A stretch of 64,000 nt of DNA from Microbulbifer agarilyticus S89 (lineage in GTDB: Bacteria; Pseudomonadota; Gammaproteobacteria; Pseudomonadales; Cellvibrionaceae): positions 62,001-126,000 of the forward strand of contig NZ_AFPJ01000042.1 of assembly GCF_000220505.1 (NCBI RefSeq). Direction: 5' to 3'. Position numbers and translations under genes: made by a program. The notes beneath the pieces were generated by a model. The model was not told the origin of the DNA. It did no database searches and saw only the letters and a program-made list of their open reading frames with translations. Below are positions 34,574-43,729 of the stretch, piece after piece. The first letter of the stretch is position 1, and the number at the start of each line of letters is the position of its first letter.

Positions 34574-36241
34574 TCAGGCAGCCTGGTCACCCATTTGCAG
34601 TACAGAAATGTTTTGCGGCAATACAAACCAGCGCAGTGCCTCCGCTGTATCCGACAGTTCCAAACGATAGGTCTCACCCTCTCGATTAGGTCGCAACAGC
34701 TCCTGCTCAGCTTGCTCCAGTAGCCCGGCAAAAGAGGTGCCGAAATCCGCACTTGCTGCCGCCGCTGGTTGGGAGAAGTCCAGCGTATTCAAACTCACTT
34801 CCGGCGAAAGCGCCCTCTTCTGGTAGCGCCAGGTTCCGTTGGTAGTATCGAAGTAGTAGTACGGCAACAACCTCCAGCCGTGCTCCGCCACCAGTTCAAC
34901 CGCGCGCAACAGGTACTCATAGGTTTCCTCATCAATAAAATAATTAAAGTTCAGTCGCACCCAACCGGGGCGCAGCACCATATTTCCCTGGAGTAATTGC
35001 GCTTCAATCGCTTTACTCTGCTGCATGCTCATGCCGAGCAGGCTATGGCCATAGGGCCCGGCACAGGAACAGCCCCCGCGGACCTGAATACCAAACAGGT
35101 CGTTTAGCAACGCAACCACAAAGCTGTAGTGCAAATCTTGCTGTTGATACTTCACTTTGAATGAAACAATGGAAAGGCGCGGGGCCTCGGTACTGCCCAG
35201 GATTTCAATATTTTCGTGTTCGTTCCAGCGCGCCATGGCACGCGCAACAAAGTCCGCTTCACGACGTTCGATCTCGTGCGTACCGACATCCTGTTGCAAC
35301 TTGAACACCAGGCCCGCACGAATGGATTCAACAATTGCCGGTGTTCCGCCTTCCTCGCGGCGCTCGCAGTTGGTCAGGTAACGGTGATCTTCTGGCGTAA
35401 CGTAAAGCACCGTACCACCGCCGGGGACAGCCGGAATAGGGTTTTGCAGCAGGTGCTTTTTCACTACCAGAACGCCCGGGGTACCAGGCCCCCCCACAAA
35501 TTTATGGGTGGAAATAAACACAGCATCCAGGCTCGAGTCCCCGCTTTCGTTCTGCTCGCCCGCCATATCGATACCCACATAAGGCGCCGCTGCCGCATAA
35601 TCCCAGCAAGCGATGGCGTCGTACCGGTGTAGCAAACGCGATACCGCGACGGTATCGGTTTTTAGTCCCGTTACATTGGAGGCCGCTGAAAAGGAGCCCA
35701 CCTTCACGGCTCGGCCCTGATACTGAATCAGCGCCGATTCCAGTGCTGCGAGGTCAAGAACACCCTCTTCGGTCAGAGGAATCGTGACCAGGTCTACATC
35801 GCATTCTCGCCACGGCAATTCATTGGAATGGTGTTCATAAGGGCCTATAAAAACGACGGGGCGCTGCACAGCGGATGCCGGCTGGCGGTTTCTCAACCCC
35901 AGAATATCAATGAGCTTGTTGATTGCGGCCGTCGCGCCAGACCCGCAAAAAATGACCTGATCATCCGCACCGCCATTCACTGCAGACCGAATCTGCTGCC
36001 TCGCCTCCTCCCGCAGCCGCGTGGTTTGTGCACCGGTGTAGGAGTTTTCGGTGTGCGTATTCGCGTAATAGGGCAAAACCTGTTCTCGAATAAAGTCCTC
36101 GATGAAGTCGAGGGCGCGGCCCGACGCCGTGTAATCCGCGTAAACGAGGGGCTTTTGACCAAAACAGGTGGTGATCTGTGAGCCTTCGCCAATGACCGAC
36201 TGGCGAATCTTCTCAAGTAATACGTTGTGCTTTGCGCCCAT
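34574..36241 (-). CDS. Class V aminotransferase/cysteine-desulfurase-like PLP enzyme
   Basis: 555 residues from ATG 36241. The fold of NifS/SufS-type enzymes is visible: VYADYTASGRALDFIE, ANTHTENSYTG, FCGSGATAAINKLI, GPYEHHSNELPWRE, and the PLP lysine in STHKFVGGPGTPGVL. The cysteine-desulfurase loop is replaced by RGGCSCAGPYGHSLLGM. An extra C-terminal part (about 440-555) has no recognised domain. It is longer than ordinary desulfurases (about 400). A divergent Lrp/AsnC regulator suggests an amino-acid-linked job, perhaps degradation of a cysteine-type or beta-substituted amino acid. Function uncertain. Confidence 0.75.
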   Translation of the reverse strand: MGAKHNVLLEKIRQSVIGEGSQITTCFGQKPLVYADYTASGRALDFIEDFIREQVLPYYANTHTENSYTGAQTTRLREEARQQIRSAVNGGADDQVIFCGSGATAAINKLIDILGLRNRQPASAVQRPVVFIGPYEHHSNELPWRECDVDLVTIPLTEEGVLDLAALESALIQYQGRAVKVGSFSAASNVTGLKTDTVAVSRLLHRYDAIACWDYAAAAPYVGIDMAGEQNESGDSSLDAVFISTHKFVGGPGTPGVLVVKKHLLQNPIPAVPGGGTVLYVTPEDHRYLTNCERREEGGTPAIVESIRAGLVFKLQQDVGTHEIERREADFVARAMARWNEHENIEILGSTEAPRLSIVSFKVKYQQQDLHYSFVVALLNDLFGIQVRGGCSCAGPYGHSLLGMSMQQSKAIEAQLLQGNMVLRPGWVRLNFNYFIDEETYEYLLRAVELVAEHGWRLLPYYYFDTTNGTWRYQKRALSPEVSLNTLDFSQPAAAASADFGTSFAGLLEQAEQELLRPNREGETYRLELSDTAEALRWFVLPQNISVLQMGDQAA

Positions 36242-36463
36242 TATTCTTTTCCTAAACGGTGTGAATCGGGGCAAATTGTAGGGTTCAGCGCCTGAAACAT
36301 TGCTTCTAAATGTTCGACCGAATACCACAATATCGGCACAATGATCCATATATGAATATTTTTAGGCACACTGTTTCACACCTGATTAAAAATTCGCTAA
36401 AGTGGCTCATGCCCACCCTAAAGAGATCCGTCGGACAGGTACGGGCAGGTAGAAGGAAGCAAC

Positions 36464-36934
36464 ATGGCTGAGCTGAAACTCGACAAGCAGGACCGCTCGA
36501 TCCTCGAACTGCTGCAAAGAGATGCTGGGCGATCCGTCGGCGACATCGCCGAGCAAGTCGGCATCTCCAAGTCCGCCTGCTGGCGACGTATCCAAAGACT
36601 CGAGAAGGAGCAGGTGATTCGCGAGCGAGTAACCCTGCTGAACCCGGAGAAGGTCAATCTGCCCCTCACCGTATACATCTCGGTGCGTACCAACCGGCAC
36701 AACGATGCATGGTCCAACCACTTTCGCGAAGTCGTCGCCGGGATTCCCGAAATATTGGAGGTGCACCGGATGAGTGGTGACCTGGATTATCTGGTCAAGG
36801 CTGTGGTGACCGACATGCCCGGGTACGACCGCCTGTACAAGGAGCTGATCAAGGCAGACCTGTTTGACGTGAGCTCCAGCTTCGTAATGGAAACGATGAA
36901 GCAGACGAGCGAGTTGCCACTGCACAATCTGTAA
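36464..36934 (+). CDS. Lrp/AsnC-family transcription regulator
   Basis: 156 residues. HTH at about 5-55 (LDKQDRSILELLQRDAGRSVGDIAEQVGISKSACWRRIQRLEKEQVI pattern) and a C-terminal RAM domain (about 65-150) for amino-acid binding and octamer formation. Divergent from the PLP enzyme with a 222-base gap, so the likely target is that gene in response to an amino acid. ATG 36464 with GAAGGAAGCAAC in front. Confidence 0.88.
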   Translation: MAELKLDKQDRSILELLQRDAGRSVGDIAEQVGISKSACWRRIQRLEKEQVIRERVTLLNPEKVNLPLTVYISVRTNRHNDAWSNHFREVVAGIPEILEVHRMSGDLDYLVKAVVTDMPGYDRLYKELIKADLFDVSSSFVMETMKQTSELPLHNL

Positions 36935-37159
36935 GCCTGCTTGGGTGCTAGGCAAGACAAGCCAGCGACAGAGCCGCTTGCCAGTGCTGGTTTTACGTTA
37001 CTGCTCTTTCGACCATTCGACCTTTCGGTCCGATAGTTCTCAACCGCCCCGTTTGGTATCCTACGCGGCTTGCATGAACCGCCCGCAACAGGCGGCAACC
37101 GCCATCAGGCGGCTGCAATAAAAACAACTAACCCACTGTTTTATAAAGATTTTTCTGCA

Positions 37160-39823
37160 ATGCCCGCAACTGCCGCCGCCAAGACGTCCAAGCCCGAACA
37201 CACCCCCATGATGCAGCAGTACCTGCGCATCAAGGCGGAACACACTCAGGAGCTGGTGTTTTACCGCATGGGTGACTTCTACGAGCTGTTCTACGATGAC
37301 GCCAAGCGGGCTGCCGAGCTGCTGGATGTCACCCTGACGGCCCGCGGTAAATCCGGCGGCCAGCCAATTCCCATGGCCGGTATCCCCTACCATGCGGCGG
37401 AAGGCTACCTGGCGCGGCTGATCAAGGCCGGCGTTTCTGTAGCCATTGCCGAGCAGATCGGTGACCCGGCCACGTCCAAAGGCCCGGTCGAGCGCAAGGT
37501 TGTGCGGATTGTCACTCCCGGTACTGTGACCGACGAAGCGCTGCTCAACGAGCGCCGTGACAACCTGCTGGCATCTACCGTTCTTGTGGGCGACCAGTTT
37601 GGCTTGGCGCTACTGGATGTGGGCACCGGGCATTTCGCGGTGCAGGAAGTCGACAGTGAAGAAGCCCTGGCAGAGCAGATCCAGCGCTTCAGTCCCACCG
37701 AATTGCTGGTATCCGAAGACCTGACCCTGCCGGTGGAAATCGAACGCCGCCCCGGCGTGCGCCGCCGCGCGCCCTGGGAATTCGATCTGGAAAGCGCCCT
37801 GCGCCTGCTGAACCGCCAGTTTGGCACCATGGACCTGGAAGCCTTCGGCTGCAGCCATATGCATGCGGCTCTGAGTGCGGCCGGTTGCCTGCTGCAATAT
37901 GCCCGCGACACCCAGCGCACTGAATTGCCCCATATTCGCACCCTGCGTACCGAACGCAGTGAAGACACCGTCGCGCTGGACCCGGCCAGCCGCCGCAATC
38001 TGGAAATCGACACCAACCTGAACGGTGGCGACGATAATACCCTGCTGTCGGTATTCGATGCCTGTAAGACGGCCATGGGCAGCCGCCTGCTGCGCCGCTG
38101 GCTGAACAACCCGCTGCGCAACCTGAATACCTTGCAACAGCGCCAGAACGCGATTTCCGCACTGATTAGTGATTACCGTTTTGAGCCGCTGCGTGAAGCG
38201 CTGAAGCCCATCGGCGATATGGAGCGCATCCTTGGCCGCCTGGCCCTGCGCTCCGCGCGCCCCCGCGACCTGTCTCGCCTGGGCATGTCCCTGGCCCAGT
38301 TCCCGGAACTGCAAAGCCAGCTGAGCGAGACCGACGCTGCCCTGCTTGGCCAGTTGAATCGTGAAATGGGTGAGTGGCCACAAACCGTGGAGCTGCTGAA
38401 GCGCGCACTGGTAGAAAATCCGCCCGTGGTTATCCGTGAAGGCGGTGTAATCGCAGACGGCTTCGATGAGGAGCTGGATGAGCTGCGCGGTATCAGTGAA
38501 AACGCCGGTGATTATCTGGTCCAGCTGGAGGTGCGCGAGAAGGAGCGCACCGGCATTCCCACACTGAAAGTCGGCTACAACCGAGTGCACGGCTACTTTA
38601 TCGAGATCAGCCGCGGCCAGAGCGACAAGGCACCGGCAGACTATATCCGCCGCCAGACCCTGAAGAATGCCGAACGCTTTATCACCCCGGAACTGAAAGA
38701 GTTTGAAGACAAGGCACTGTCGGCCAAGAGCCGCGCCCTTGCCCGCGAGAAGTTCCTGTACGAGGAACTGATCACCACCCTGAACGAATCCCTCGCGGAG
38801 CTGCAAACCGCTGCCGCCGCGGTATCCCAGCTGGATGTACTGGGCAATATGGCCGAGCGCGCGGATCAGCTGCGACTGACTAAGCCGGAGCTCTCCGAGC
38901 AGCCGGGCATCCATGTAGAAGGTGGTCGCCACCCGGTGGTGGAGCAGGTCCTCGAAGACCCATTCGTGGCCAACGATATCGACCTGCACACGTCCCGCCG
39001 TATGCTGGTCATCACCGGCCCTAACATGGGCGGTAAATCGACTTACATGCGGCAGACGGCGCTCATCGCCCTGCTGGCGCACTGCGGCAGCTTCGTTCCT
39101 GCTGACAGCGCGCGTATCGGCCTGCTCGACCGTATCTTTACCCGAATTGGCAGCGCCGACGATCTGGCCGGCGGCCGCTCTACCTTTATGGTGGAAATGA
39201 CCGAGACCGCAAACATCCTGCGCAACGCCAGCGAGCACAGCCTGATCCTGATGGATGAAATTGGCCGCGGTACCAGCACTTACGATGGCCTGTCTCTGGC
39301 CTGGGCCTGTGCGCACTTCCTTGCCGACCACGTGCGCGCCTTTACCCTGTTCGCGACCCACTATTTCGAACTGACCGAACTCCCTGAGCAGTGCGGCGAA
39401 GTGGCCAATATTCACCTGAATGCTACCGAGCACGGGGATTCCATCGTGTTCCTGCACCGCATTCAGGAAGGCCCGGCATCCAAGAGTTACGGCTTGCAGG
39501 TGGCGAAACTGGCCGGTATTCCCCAGGAAGTACTGGATGAAGCCAAGGCGCGGCTTGCCGCCCTGGAGGCCGGCCACACGACGCGTGATTCGGGCCCTGG
39601 TCCCGTGGCTTCTGTTATTGAAGCGAAAACAGCCGAGCCAGTATCCCGAGAGCCCGTTAAAGAGGCCCCCAAGGCTAAGCCAAAATCCGCAGCACCCGCA
39701 CAGGTAGACCTGTTCGGCAGCGCCCCGCATCCGGCTGTGGAAGCACTGGAAGGGTTGGATCCGGACGATATGACCCCGCGTCAGGCGCTGGAGCAGCTCT
39801 ACGCCCTGCGCAAATTGTTATAA
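37160..39823 (+). CDS. mutS: DNA mismatch repair protein MutS
   Basis: 887 residues. Mismatch-reading Phe and Glu in [11 protein letters not shown] (N-terminal domain), connector and lever domains, Walker [14 protein letters not shown], Walker B-type [17 protein letters not shown] and the ATPase His in FATHYFEL. The C-terminal tail holds [10 protein letters not shown], which fits a sliding-clamp-binding motif, before the last helical dimer/tetramer segment. The start at 37160 ([10 protein letters not shown]) is chosen because it is the first ATG giving normal length, with a weak ribosome site. Followed by fdxA, as in many pseudomonad-like genomes. Confidence 0.97.
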   Translation: MPATAAAKTSKPEHTPMMQQYLRIKAEHTQELVFYRMGDFYELFYDDAKRAAELLDVTLTARGKSGGQPIPMAGIPYHAAEGYLARLIKAGVSVAIAEQIGDPATSKGPVERKVVRIVTPGTVTDEALLNERRDNLLASTVLVGDQFGLALLDVGTGHFAVQEVDSEEALAEQIQRFSPTELLVSEDLTLPVEIERRPGVRRRAPWEFDLESALRLLNRQFGTMDLEAFGCSHMHAALSAAGCLLQYARDTQRTELPHIRTLRTERSEDTVALDPASRRNLEIDTNLNGGDDNTLLSVFDACKTAMGSRLLRRWLNNPLRNLNTLQQRQNAISALISDYRFEPLREALKPIGDMERILGRLALRSARPRDLSRLGMSLAQFPELQSQLSETDAALLGQLNREMGEWPQTVELLKRALVENPPVVIREGGVIADGFDEELDELRGISENAGDYLVQLEVREKERTGIPTLKVGYNRVHGYFIEISRGQSDKAPADYIRRQTLKNAERFITPELKEFEDKALSAKSRALAREKFLYEELITTLNESLAELQTAAAAVSQLDVLGNMAERADQLRLTKPELSEQPGIHVEGGRHPVVEQVLEDPFVANDIDLHTSRRMLVITGPNMGGKSTYMRQTALIALLAHCGSFVPADSARIGLLDRIFTRIGSADDLAGGRSTFMVEMTETANILRNASEHSLILMDEIGRGTSTYDGLSLAWACAHFLADHVRAFTLFATHYFELTELPEQCGEVANIHLNATEHGDSIVFLHRIQEGPASKSYGLQVAKLAGIPQEVLDEAKARLAALEAGHTTRDSGPGPVASVIEAKTAEPVSREPVKEAPKAKPKSAAPAQVDLFGSAPHPAVEALEGLDPDDMTPRQALEQLYALRKLL

Positions 39824-39961
39824 GCACCCAACCAATTTGACTCAAAAGCCACTACAATTCGCGCCATTAATTGCTAAAATCCGCTGCTTAAAAAATAAAG
39901 CGCGGTTTCAGCAGCAACTGGCCGAGCACTGGCAACGCCAAAGTATTATCGAGGGACTAGC

Positions 39962-40285
39962 ATGACATTCGTAATTGGGGAAAACTGCATCAAGTGCAAA
40001 TACACCGACTGTGTGGAAGTTTGCCCGGTAGACTGCTTTTATGAAGGCCCCAACTTCCTGGTGATCCACCCGGACGAGTGCATCGACTGCGCCCTGTGTG
40101 AACCAGAGTGCCCGGCCAACGCCATCTTCTCGGAAGATGAGGTACCGGACGATCAGCAGGAATACACCGAGCTGAACGCTGAGCTTGCCGAGGTGTGGCC
40201 GAACATCACCGAAAAGAAAGACCCTCTGCCAGACGCTGCAGAGTGGGACGGTAAAACTGGCAAACTGCAGTATCTCGAGCGGTAA
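39962..40285 (+). CDS. fdxA: 7Fe ferredoxin FdxA
   Basis: 107 residues, normal length. Cluster ligands: [18 protein letters not shown] and [16 protein letters not shown], giving one 3Fe-4S and one 4Fe-4S site; the acidic C-terminal extension is typical of the Azotobacter FdI/Pseudomonas FdxA group. Cytosolic electron carrier. GAGGGACTAGC precedes the ATG, and a terminator follows. Confidence 0.95.
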   Translation: MTFVIGENCIKCKYTDCVEVCPVDCFYEGPNFLVIHPDECIDCALCEPECPANAIFSEDEVPDDQQEYTELNAELAEVWPNITEKKDPLPDAAEWDGKTGKLQYLER

Positions 40286-40306
40286 GACCTCACCACGCCA
40301 TCACGT

Positions 40307-40334
40307 AAAAAGCCGTCCTAGAGACGGCTTTTTT
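40307..40334 (+). terminator. Rho-independent terminator after fdxA
   Basis: AAAAGCCGTC-CTAGA-GACGGCTTTTTT stem and T-tract 22 bases after the fdxA stop; the A-run on the other side lets it serve the convergent gene too. Confidence 0.92.
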
Positions 40335-40376
40335 GTACCCCTCAATTCCCTACCGGGCGAATCAAGTTACCTGTCA

Positions 40377-40913
40377 TTAATCGACCGGGATGCCCAAAAA
40401 TGACGCCGCGTGACTCAGCTCCGCAGTCAGCCCGGCAACCGCGACCGCTTCAAGGATCTCGGCATCGCTCGCGCCGGCTTTGCGTGCGGCCTTCACCGCA
40501 AGGTCACCGTCGTCGTGTGGTGTGGAATTCATGTGGCGGGCAAGCTCCAGCAGAGCATGATCTTTCCGGTCAAAATGCGCGTGATCGGGATCCGTACGAA
40601 TGCGCAGTATTTCCCGCGGCGCCACACCCAGCTTTTCCAGCCATGCCACATGCTGAGCAATACCGTAGTCACAGTGTTCGTCTGCCGCAATCATCAGTGC
40701 GATGGCTTCCTTCAGTTTCGGCGACAGTTCACCGGTAAGCATCACATGCTGATACCTGTCCCATAACTGGGATAACAAGGTGGGGTTATTTGCATAGGCC
40801 CGGAATAAATTGGGCACCTCCCCCAGTTGGCTGCGCACTTCGTCCAGTACGGCTTTAACGCCAATATCTTGGGGGGCGTCCGCTGCAGCATGCACCAATG
40901 GCATCGAGTTCAT
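40377..40913 (-). CDS. AhpD-like/carboxymuconolactone-decarboxylase-family protein
   Basis: 178 residues from ATG 40913, preceded by GGGAGGAGGAC; a GTG six codons upstream (40931) lies inside that ribosome site and is less likely. The CMD fold is visible in LKEAIALMIAADEHCDYGIAQHVAWLEKLGV. The AhpD motif E-x-x-x-x-x-C-x-x-C-x-x-x-H is E..HCDYGIAQH here, so the second Cys is Gly and only one Cys remains. A peroxidase activity by a Cys pair is therefore unlikely. Often annotated as peroxidase-related; role unknown. It is divergent from the native dinB promoter. Confidence 0.75.
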   Translation of the reverse strand: MNSMPLVHAAADAPQDIGVKAVLDEVRSQLGEVPNLFRAYANNPTLLSQLWDRYQHVMLTGELSPKLKEAIALMIAADEHCDYGIAQHVAWLEKLGVAPREILRIRTDPDHAHFDRKDHALLELARHMNSTPHDDGDLAVKAARKAGASDAEILEAVAVAGLTAELSHAASFLGIPVD

Positions 40914-40969
40914 GTCCTCCTCCCACTGCACCTTGATCGGTACAGATTATGGTTGGCTGCGCCCAAATA

Positions 40970-40985
40970 CTGGATATAATCCCAG
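40970..40985 (+). promoter_or_regulatory. LexA-like SOS box and -10 element of the original dinB promoter
   Basis: CTGGATATAATCCCAG has the CTG-N10-CAG layout of a gammaproteobacterial LexA box, and its centre contains a perfect -10 hexamer TATAAT (40975-40980). TTGGCT 16 bases upstream is a possible -35. It ends one base before the ATG of the leftover dinB start. The promoter now reads into the island instead of dinB. Confidence 0.6.
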
Positions 40986-40986
40986 C

Positions 40987-41007
40987 ATGCGCAAAATCAT
41001 CCATTGA
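40987..41007 (+). pseudogene. Leftover first six codons of dinB
   Basis: ATG CGC AAA ATC ATC CAT then TGA encodes MRKIIH and stops, where the intact gene at the other island end continues KIIHCDCDCFYASVE. MRKIIH is the ordinary N terminus of DNA polymerase IV in Gammaproteobacteria, so this stub marks the original start of dinB, cut off by the insertion. Confidence 0.8.
40993..41006 (+). mobile_element. Left attachment site core
   Basis: AAAATCATCCATTG, repeated exactly at 48571-48584, inside the first codons of dinB. The two copies flank the integrase-bearing island and define attL and attR of a 7578-base element. Confidence 0.82.
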
Positions 41008-41364
41008 GTCAAAGAATTAATTTAATTCCAATAAAATCAATAACTTAGATGAGTTGTGTTACACGATATGCACTACAAAATGTAACACGATTTCAGAGAT
41101 ACAGAGATCGATTCCCTGCTGGCAATCTCTATCCTGATTCCTCACATTGTAGTGAGCTGCATGTCTAAACAAATACAACCCCTGACACGATCTAAGACCA
41201 CTCGCGCTCAACGCTTATCTAGTGGATAAACTCTAAGTCACCGTAACCCGAACTCACAGAGTACACAGCAGGACGCTGTGATTCAGTGGGTTTATTGGGA
41301 AGGTTAAGAAAGGGGCGATAAGCATCAAGGCGAGTAGCCTTAGATCGTGTCAGGGGGTGGCGTC
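41008..41364. repeat. Left-end non-coding region with arm repeats and a long inverted repeat
   Basis: 357 bases without a gene. TGTTACACGA (41057-41066) and TGTAACACGA (41081-41090) match the arm repeats near the right end. CCCCTGACACGATCTAAG (41179-41196) is exactly complementary to 41339-41356. Inside these, ACTCGC and GCTTATC also pair with GCGAGT (41330-41335) and GATAAGC, so the hairpin is longer but imperfect, with a loop near 100 bases. Confidence 0.65.
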
Positions 41365-41970
41365 TTAGACTGTCAGTTCTTTCTGAACATCAGCGACACC
41401 GAATCGGCTAACAGCTTCTACCAGTTCCATGGGCAACCGGTAGCGGGAAGCGGCGTTATCCATTATTCGATTCAAGTACTGGGACTGCTTAGCAGGTGAT
41501 AACCAGAACAGATGCTTGGTCTCACGCTCAACGTACCTAAGAGCAGCGGTCAGGCTCTGCGCCGTACCGTTTAGAACAGCCTTTTGGAGGTCTGTCAGTT
41601 CATCTTGGCCTTGGATGTAGCCACCGTGCTTGCGAATGCTTGGTAGTACTTCCTTGAAGACCCAGCGCTTGAAGCGTTTAGCTGACTTGAGCGTACTACC
41701 GAAGGCCAGTCCATACAGGCCAGCTTCATTGATCAGGTTCAGTGATCGGGCTTTGGAGTTGCCGGTTAAAGTTTGTGCGTCCGTAGAATGACATCTCAAA
41801 ATGTCTTCCGGTTCTACTTGATCAAGCAGTGCCTGTCTTGCGTTCTTGTAGCCAAGGATGTCGCATACTTCTTTAGCAATCCAGTAAGGCTCTCCTTCAC
41901 GCTGGACAACCTTCAATGGCTGGCCCTCGAAGTTGAGGGTGGTTACATCGTTGATAGTTAATTCATTCAT
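41365..41970 (-). CDS. BRO-N-domain protein (phage antirepressor-like)
   Basis: 201 residues. Residues about 10-105 form a BRO-N domain: FEGQPLKVVQREGEPYWIAKEVCDILGYKNARQAL, then LINEAGLYGLAFGSTLKSAKRFKRWVFKEVLPSIRKHGGY, a classic Bro/antirepressor signature. The C-terminal third (YVERETKHLFWLSPAKQSQYL) is not recognised. ATG 41970 has GGAG nine bases upstream, three bases past the stop of the preceding gene, so the two are coupled; a TTG one codon before is less likely. In phages such proteins relieve repression or bind DNA, which would fit control of island excision. Confidence 0.82.
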   Translation of the reverse strand: MNELTINDVTTLNFEGQPLKVVQREGEPYWIAKEVCDILGYKNARQALLDQVEPEDILRCHSTDAQTLTGNSKARSLNLINEAGLYGLAFGSTLKSAKRFKRWVFKEVLPSIRKHGGYIQGQDELTDLQKAVLNGTAQSLTAALRYVERETKHLFWLSPAKQSQYLNRIMDNAASRYRLPMELVEAVSRFGVADVQKELTV

Positions 41971-41973
41971 CAA

Positions 41974-42300
41974 TCAACTCTCCAGCTCTTCATTCTCAGC
42001 AACAAGGTACGGGTGTTCAGCCAACAGAAGGTCAAGGCTGGTGCAGTTCACGTTGGCCCACTCCACGAGCACTTCGAGTGCATCACACCGTCCACAGCCC
42101 AAGACATGATTACGAAAGGTGTCAGGGTTCTCTGAGGTCTCCCACGTGGACATGTAGTTATCCAGCGCGGCAGCAGCAGCTTCCCTAAGCGCTTCCTGAT
42201 AGCCAGCAGTCGTCTGAAGGGAAATGCGTAGCTCGACGAACTTATCAATCGGGTCGATATAGTTGGTTTCGTTGTTGGTGGTGTTAGTAGTGTTGGTCAT
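41974..42300 (-). CDS. Hypothetical island protein, acidic
   Basis: 108 residues, acidic, Asn/Thr-rich start (MTNTTNTTNNETNY), then a helical body with ALREAAAAALDNYMSTWE and a Cys pair in LGCGRCDALEVL. No family recognised. Start preceded by GAGACCACTAACC, a variant of the leader seen at other genes of this island. Its stop is three bases before the BRO-N start. Possibly works with that protein. Confidence 0.6.
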   Translation of the reverse strand: MTNTTNTTNNETNYIDPIDKFVELRISLQTTAGYQEALREAAAAALDNYMSTWETSENPDTFRNHVLGCGRCDALEVLVEWANVNCTSLDLLLAEHPYLVAENEELES

Positions 42301-42395
42301 GGTTAGTGGTCTCAGTTAATAAATTACAGACACAGGCAAACGCAGTAGCGATACAAGACAGCTACTGGTCGGCCTGTAGTGGTTAGTTAGTTGGG

Positions 42396-43199
42396 TTACT
42401 TACTCTTAGCGCGACGGAACGCTTCAGCAACTTCAGGTACGTTATTGAATCTGTTGTACATGGCAGACGCCAAGACTGAAGTAGCCAGCTCACGGGTCTG
42501 ACCTCGCTCCAATCCTTTCGCCCATTGGGCCATCTCGTAGACATCTACATCAGTGTCGCCATTGGCTTCCATCACATCAGCAATCTTGCTCAATGCTTGG
42601 TTCGCCATACTGTCGTAAAGACCGGTCATGTCTTGAGCTGTTACACCAAACCCGGTTAAGTGACTGGCAATGTCCAGTGCTGGAGTACTGTCGCCCATAA
42701 CGTAAGCAGTTAGAGCGGCGTTGAACTTTGATTCACCTACAGTGCCTTGTACCCATCGAGCGTTATCAGAAGTTTCCTTGTCGAACTCCAGACGCTCTAC
42801 GTCAGCTTCAGGCGGTGCTTCAGCATGTGGATCGATACCCAAGGCAGAGCTAATAGCATTGTTGTAAGTCTCCTCACTGATGGTGCCGTTATCCTTCATC
42901 CGATCAAGACTCGCCTTGTATGCTGGGTCGACCTGGCGAACGGTTGTAGTCGTTGATTCGTGTGGGTTAATCCAATTTGATTTAACACCAACACCAAGGT
43001 CATAAGCCTTGTCGATGTCCAGATAATCACGACCACCACGGCTCATGGCTTGCTGTGCTTTCTGATCAGCAAGGTAAGCTTCTGTAGCGGCTTCTCGCTG
43101 ACTTTCAGATGTCGATGTAGGGCGTAGGGCTAAGTTAGAACGACCACTGCGGTTGGTCTCAGTGTTGATCATGGTTCCGTGTTTAGTAATTTCGGTCAT
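42396..43199 (-). CDS. Hypothetical island protein
   Basis: 267 residues, soluble, acidic, no signal peptide or membrane segment. Low-complexity polar N terminus (about 1-55: NRSGRSNLALRPTSTSES), then a predicted helical region with NAALTAYVMGDSTPALDIASHLTGFG and EMAQWAKGLERGQTRELATSVLASAMYNRF. No family recognised; the composition resembles phage internal or structural-type proteins, but that is impression only. ATG 43199 follows GGAGACCATCC. Confidence 0.6.
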   Translation of the reverse strand: MTEITKHGTMINTETNRSGRSNLALRPTSTSESQREAATEAYLADQKAQQAMSRGGRDYLDIDKAYDLGVGVKSNWINPHESTTTTVRQVDPAYKASLDRMKDNGTISEETYNNAISSALGIDPHAEAPPEADVERLEFDKETSDNARWVQGTVGESKFNAALTAYVMGDSTPALDIASHLTGFGVTAQDMTGLYDSMANQALSKIADVMEANGDTDVDVYEMAQWAKGLERGQTRELATSVLASAMYNRFNNVPEVAEAFRRAKSK

Positions 43200-43214
43200 G
43201 GATGGTCTCCAGTA

Positions 43215-43478
43215 TTAAAGGTTGTGAAAGACACGGCAGCGTCCGTTGTTAGGGCTGGCTTTATGCGTGTCGAGATAGATTTGATTGATACAGAATTTGG
43301 CTACCCACTCAGCGTCAACGCTCTCGCCTTGGAGCTGGCTGAAGTAGGCAATCAGTTGTTGAAGCCTCAGACCTGTATCAGTTGGCCTGAAGTGATCTTC
43401 GATGCGCTGAGACATCGTCTGGTAGCTGCTCAGATTGTTGGTCTGTGGCGGCAATGAGTGATAGTCGGGCTTCCTCAT
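43215..43478 (-). CDS. Small hypothetical island protein
   Basis: 87 residues from ATG 43478, chosen for AGGAG nine bases upstream. Polar, with RIEDHFRPTDTGLRLQQLIAYF and EWVAKFCINQIYL; no motif recognised. Its first 101 bases overlap the upstream gene in another frame, which hints at tight phage-like packing. Confidence 0.45.
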   Translation of the reverse strand: MRKPDYHSLPPQTNNLSSYQTMSQRIEDHFRPTDTGLRLQQLIAYFSQLQGESVDAEWVAKFCINQIYLDTHKASPNNGRCRVFHNL

Positions 43479-43605
43479 AATGGGAAATCTCCTGTTGTAC
43501 TGACCATGTATCGAGAGCCAAGAAGAACAAGGCACTTAACACAGCAGCAATATTGAATTTATTGGTCATTGAGCCATCGGCTCGACCTATCGCAGATACG
43601 GTCAT
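43378..43605 (-). CDS. Small single-pass membrane protein of the island
   Basis: 75 residues from ATG 43605, preceded by GGAACCACTC. One hydrophobic segment FNIAAVLSALFFLALDTW (about residues 16-33), then a polar helical tail rich in Gln and Glu. It overlaps the next gene by 101 bases. The layout (one membrane helix plus coiled tail, overlapping small gene) recalls phage spanins, but the partner has no lipobox, so I do not call it that. Confidence 0.45.
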   Translation of the reverse strand: MTVSAIGRADGSMTNKFNIAAVLSALFFLALDTWSVQQEISHYEEARLSLIAATDQQSEQLPDDVSAHRRSLQAN

Positions 43606-43729
43606 GAGTGGTTCCAGTAGTTGACTTTTAGAGGGCATCAGGAATGACGCCTACAATCGTTTCCCTGCTCTACTGGTTAAATGATGTTGGTAAGTTCTCA
43701 GGCGAGCTGAGAGAGGCTTACAGGCAGCC

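Noticed and set aside
37610-39730. 706-codon open frame on the minus strand inside mutS
   Set aside because: It is a shadow of the GC-rich, codon-biased mutS gene; its translation has no domain sense, while the plus strand is an unmistakable MutS.
40810-41007. 65-codon plus-strand frame ending in MRKIIH
   Set aside because: Only the last six codons mean anything (the leftover dinB start); the rest is antisense to the AhpD-like gene.
43378-43605. Spanin pair in overlapping small island genes
   Set aside because: The membrane protein would fit an inner-membrane spanin, but the overlapping frame has no lipobox or secretion signal, and no holin or endolysin is near.
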